From assembly GCA_964244655.1 (NCBI GenBank), contig CAXTJU010000125.1, positions 1 through 8,187 on the forward strand: DNA of 8,187 nt, in the 5' to 3' direction. The notes beneath the pieces are model-generated. The model worked only from the letters and a program-made list of their open reading frames with translations. It did not search any database and had not been told where the DNA came from. Source of the DNA: LMUY01 sp964244655. Lineage in GTDB: Bacteria > Pseudomonadota > Alphaproteobacteria > Acetobacterales > Acetobacteraceae. Each line of letters begins with the position of its first letter. The stretch's first letter is position 1. The translations under genes were made by a program, and so were the position numbers. This document shows positions 7,525-8,187 of the stretch, piece after piece.

Positions 7525-8187
7525 ACATCCACGCGATCAATCTCCACGCGATTCGGGCCATCTACATTTTCGAGATGAGCCGCACCTGGCGCACGCTGCT
7601 GCAAAGCATCGTCTCCCCGGTGATCTCCACCTCGCTGTACTTCGTGGTGTTCGGGGCGGCCATCGGCTCGCGCATGGCCGCGGTCGATGGCGTCAGCTAC
7701 GGCGCGTTCATCATCCCCGGCCTCATTATGCTCTCCCTGCTGACCCAGAGCATCGCCAATGCCTCGTTCGGCATCTACTTCCCGAAGTTTGTCGGCACGA
7801 TCTACGAGCTGCTGTCCGCCCCCGTGTCGCCGGTCGAGATCGTCATCGGCTACGTGGGCGCCGCAGCCAGCAAGTCGCTCGTGCTGGGGCTCATCATCCT
7901 GGCGACGGCGCGGCTGTTCGTGCCGTTCGGCATCCTGCACCCGGGCTGGATGGCCGCCTTCCTGGTGCTGACCTCGGTGACGTTCAGCCTGTTCGGCTTC
8001 ATCATCGGCATCTGGGCGGACAGCTTCGAGAAGCTGAACCTGGTGCCGCTGCTCATCGTCACCCCGCTCACCTTCCTGGGCGGCAGCTTCTACTCGATCG
8101 GCATGCTGCCGCCGCTATGGCAGACGGTGACGCTGTTCAACCCGGTGGTGTACCTGATCAGCGGCTTCCGCTGGAGCTTCTTCGGCA
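7521..8187 (+). CDS. ABC-2 type transporter permease (YadH-like), C-terminus off window
   Basis: This is the membrane partner of the preceding ATPase, with 222 complete codons before the right edge; family members are about 255 aa, so only some 30 residues are missing. After a short amphipathic N-terminus (MNIHAINLHAIRAIYIFEMSRTWR) come hydrophobic segments at about 29-50, 60-80, 105-130, 140-165 and 172-192. The coupling stretch KFVGTIYELLSAPVSPVEIVIGY (about 89-111) and the final motif FNPVVYLISGFRWSFFG (206-222) are characteristic of ABC-2 permeases of the YadH/NodJ kind. Two copies would pair with two ATPase subunits to form an inner-membrane exporter. The start is fixed by the ATGA overlap with the ATPase gene. 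The substrate (drug, lipid or polysaccharide) cannot be told from the sequence. Confidence 0.93.

Overview
The window reads as ordinary chromosomal DNA from a GC-rich Gram-negative bacterium. The codons strongly prefer G or C in the third position. An RND-type tripartite efflux pump and a xylan-binding-type (CBM60-like) secreted protein without a signal peptide both fit an alphaproteobacterium, with Acetobacteraceae/Rhodospirillales as my best guess. That assignment is inference from gene content and composition; there is no rRNA or housekeeping marker here.

Layout. (1) 1-1181, minus strand: the N-terminal 393 codons of a right-handed parallel beta-helix protein, followed by a Pro/Thr linker and a CBM60-like carbohydrate-binding module that runs off the left edge. 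(2) 1182-1405: a spacer holding the upstream region of that gene and a hairpin just after the next operon. (3) 6440 down to 1406, minus strand: a three-gene operon in the order TetR-family regulator, membrane fusion protein, HAE1-type RND transporter. Spacers are 22 and 12 nt. No outer-membrane factor gene follows. (4) 6441-6546: a short divergent intergenic region. (5) 6547 to the right edge, plus strand: an ABC-2 type exporter, with an ATPase overlapping its permease by 4 bp (ATGA). The permease is cut by the window edge. The pair resembles YadG/YadH.

How it works together. The TetR protein most resembles the NemR/AcuR-type subgroup and carries a Cys-Gly-Cys in the GCFVGN motif region. It probably represses its own operon, and so controls export of a toxic compound by the RND pump. 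The most useful signal in the window is a perfect 12-bp palindrome, ATGACCGGTCAT, present exactly twice: once over the annotated start codon of the regulator and once over the start codon of the membrane fusion protein. It is a strong operator candidate. The first copy lies beside the divergent ABC exporter and could link the two transport systems.

I found no CRISPR array, mobile element, tRNA, rRNA or clearly novel multi-gene system.
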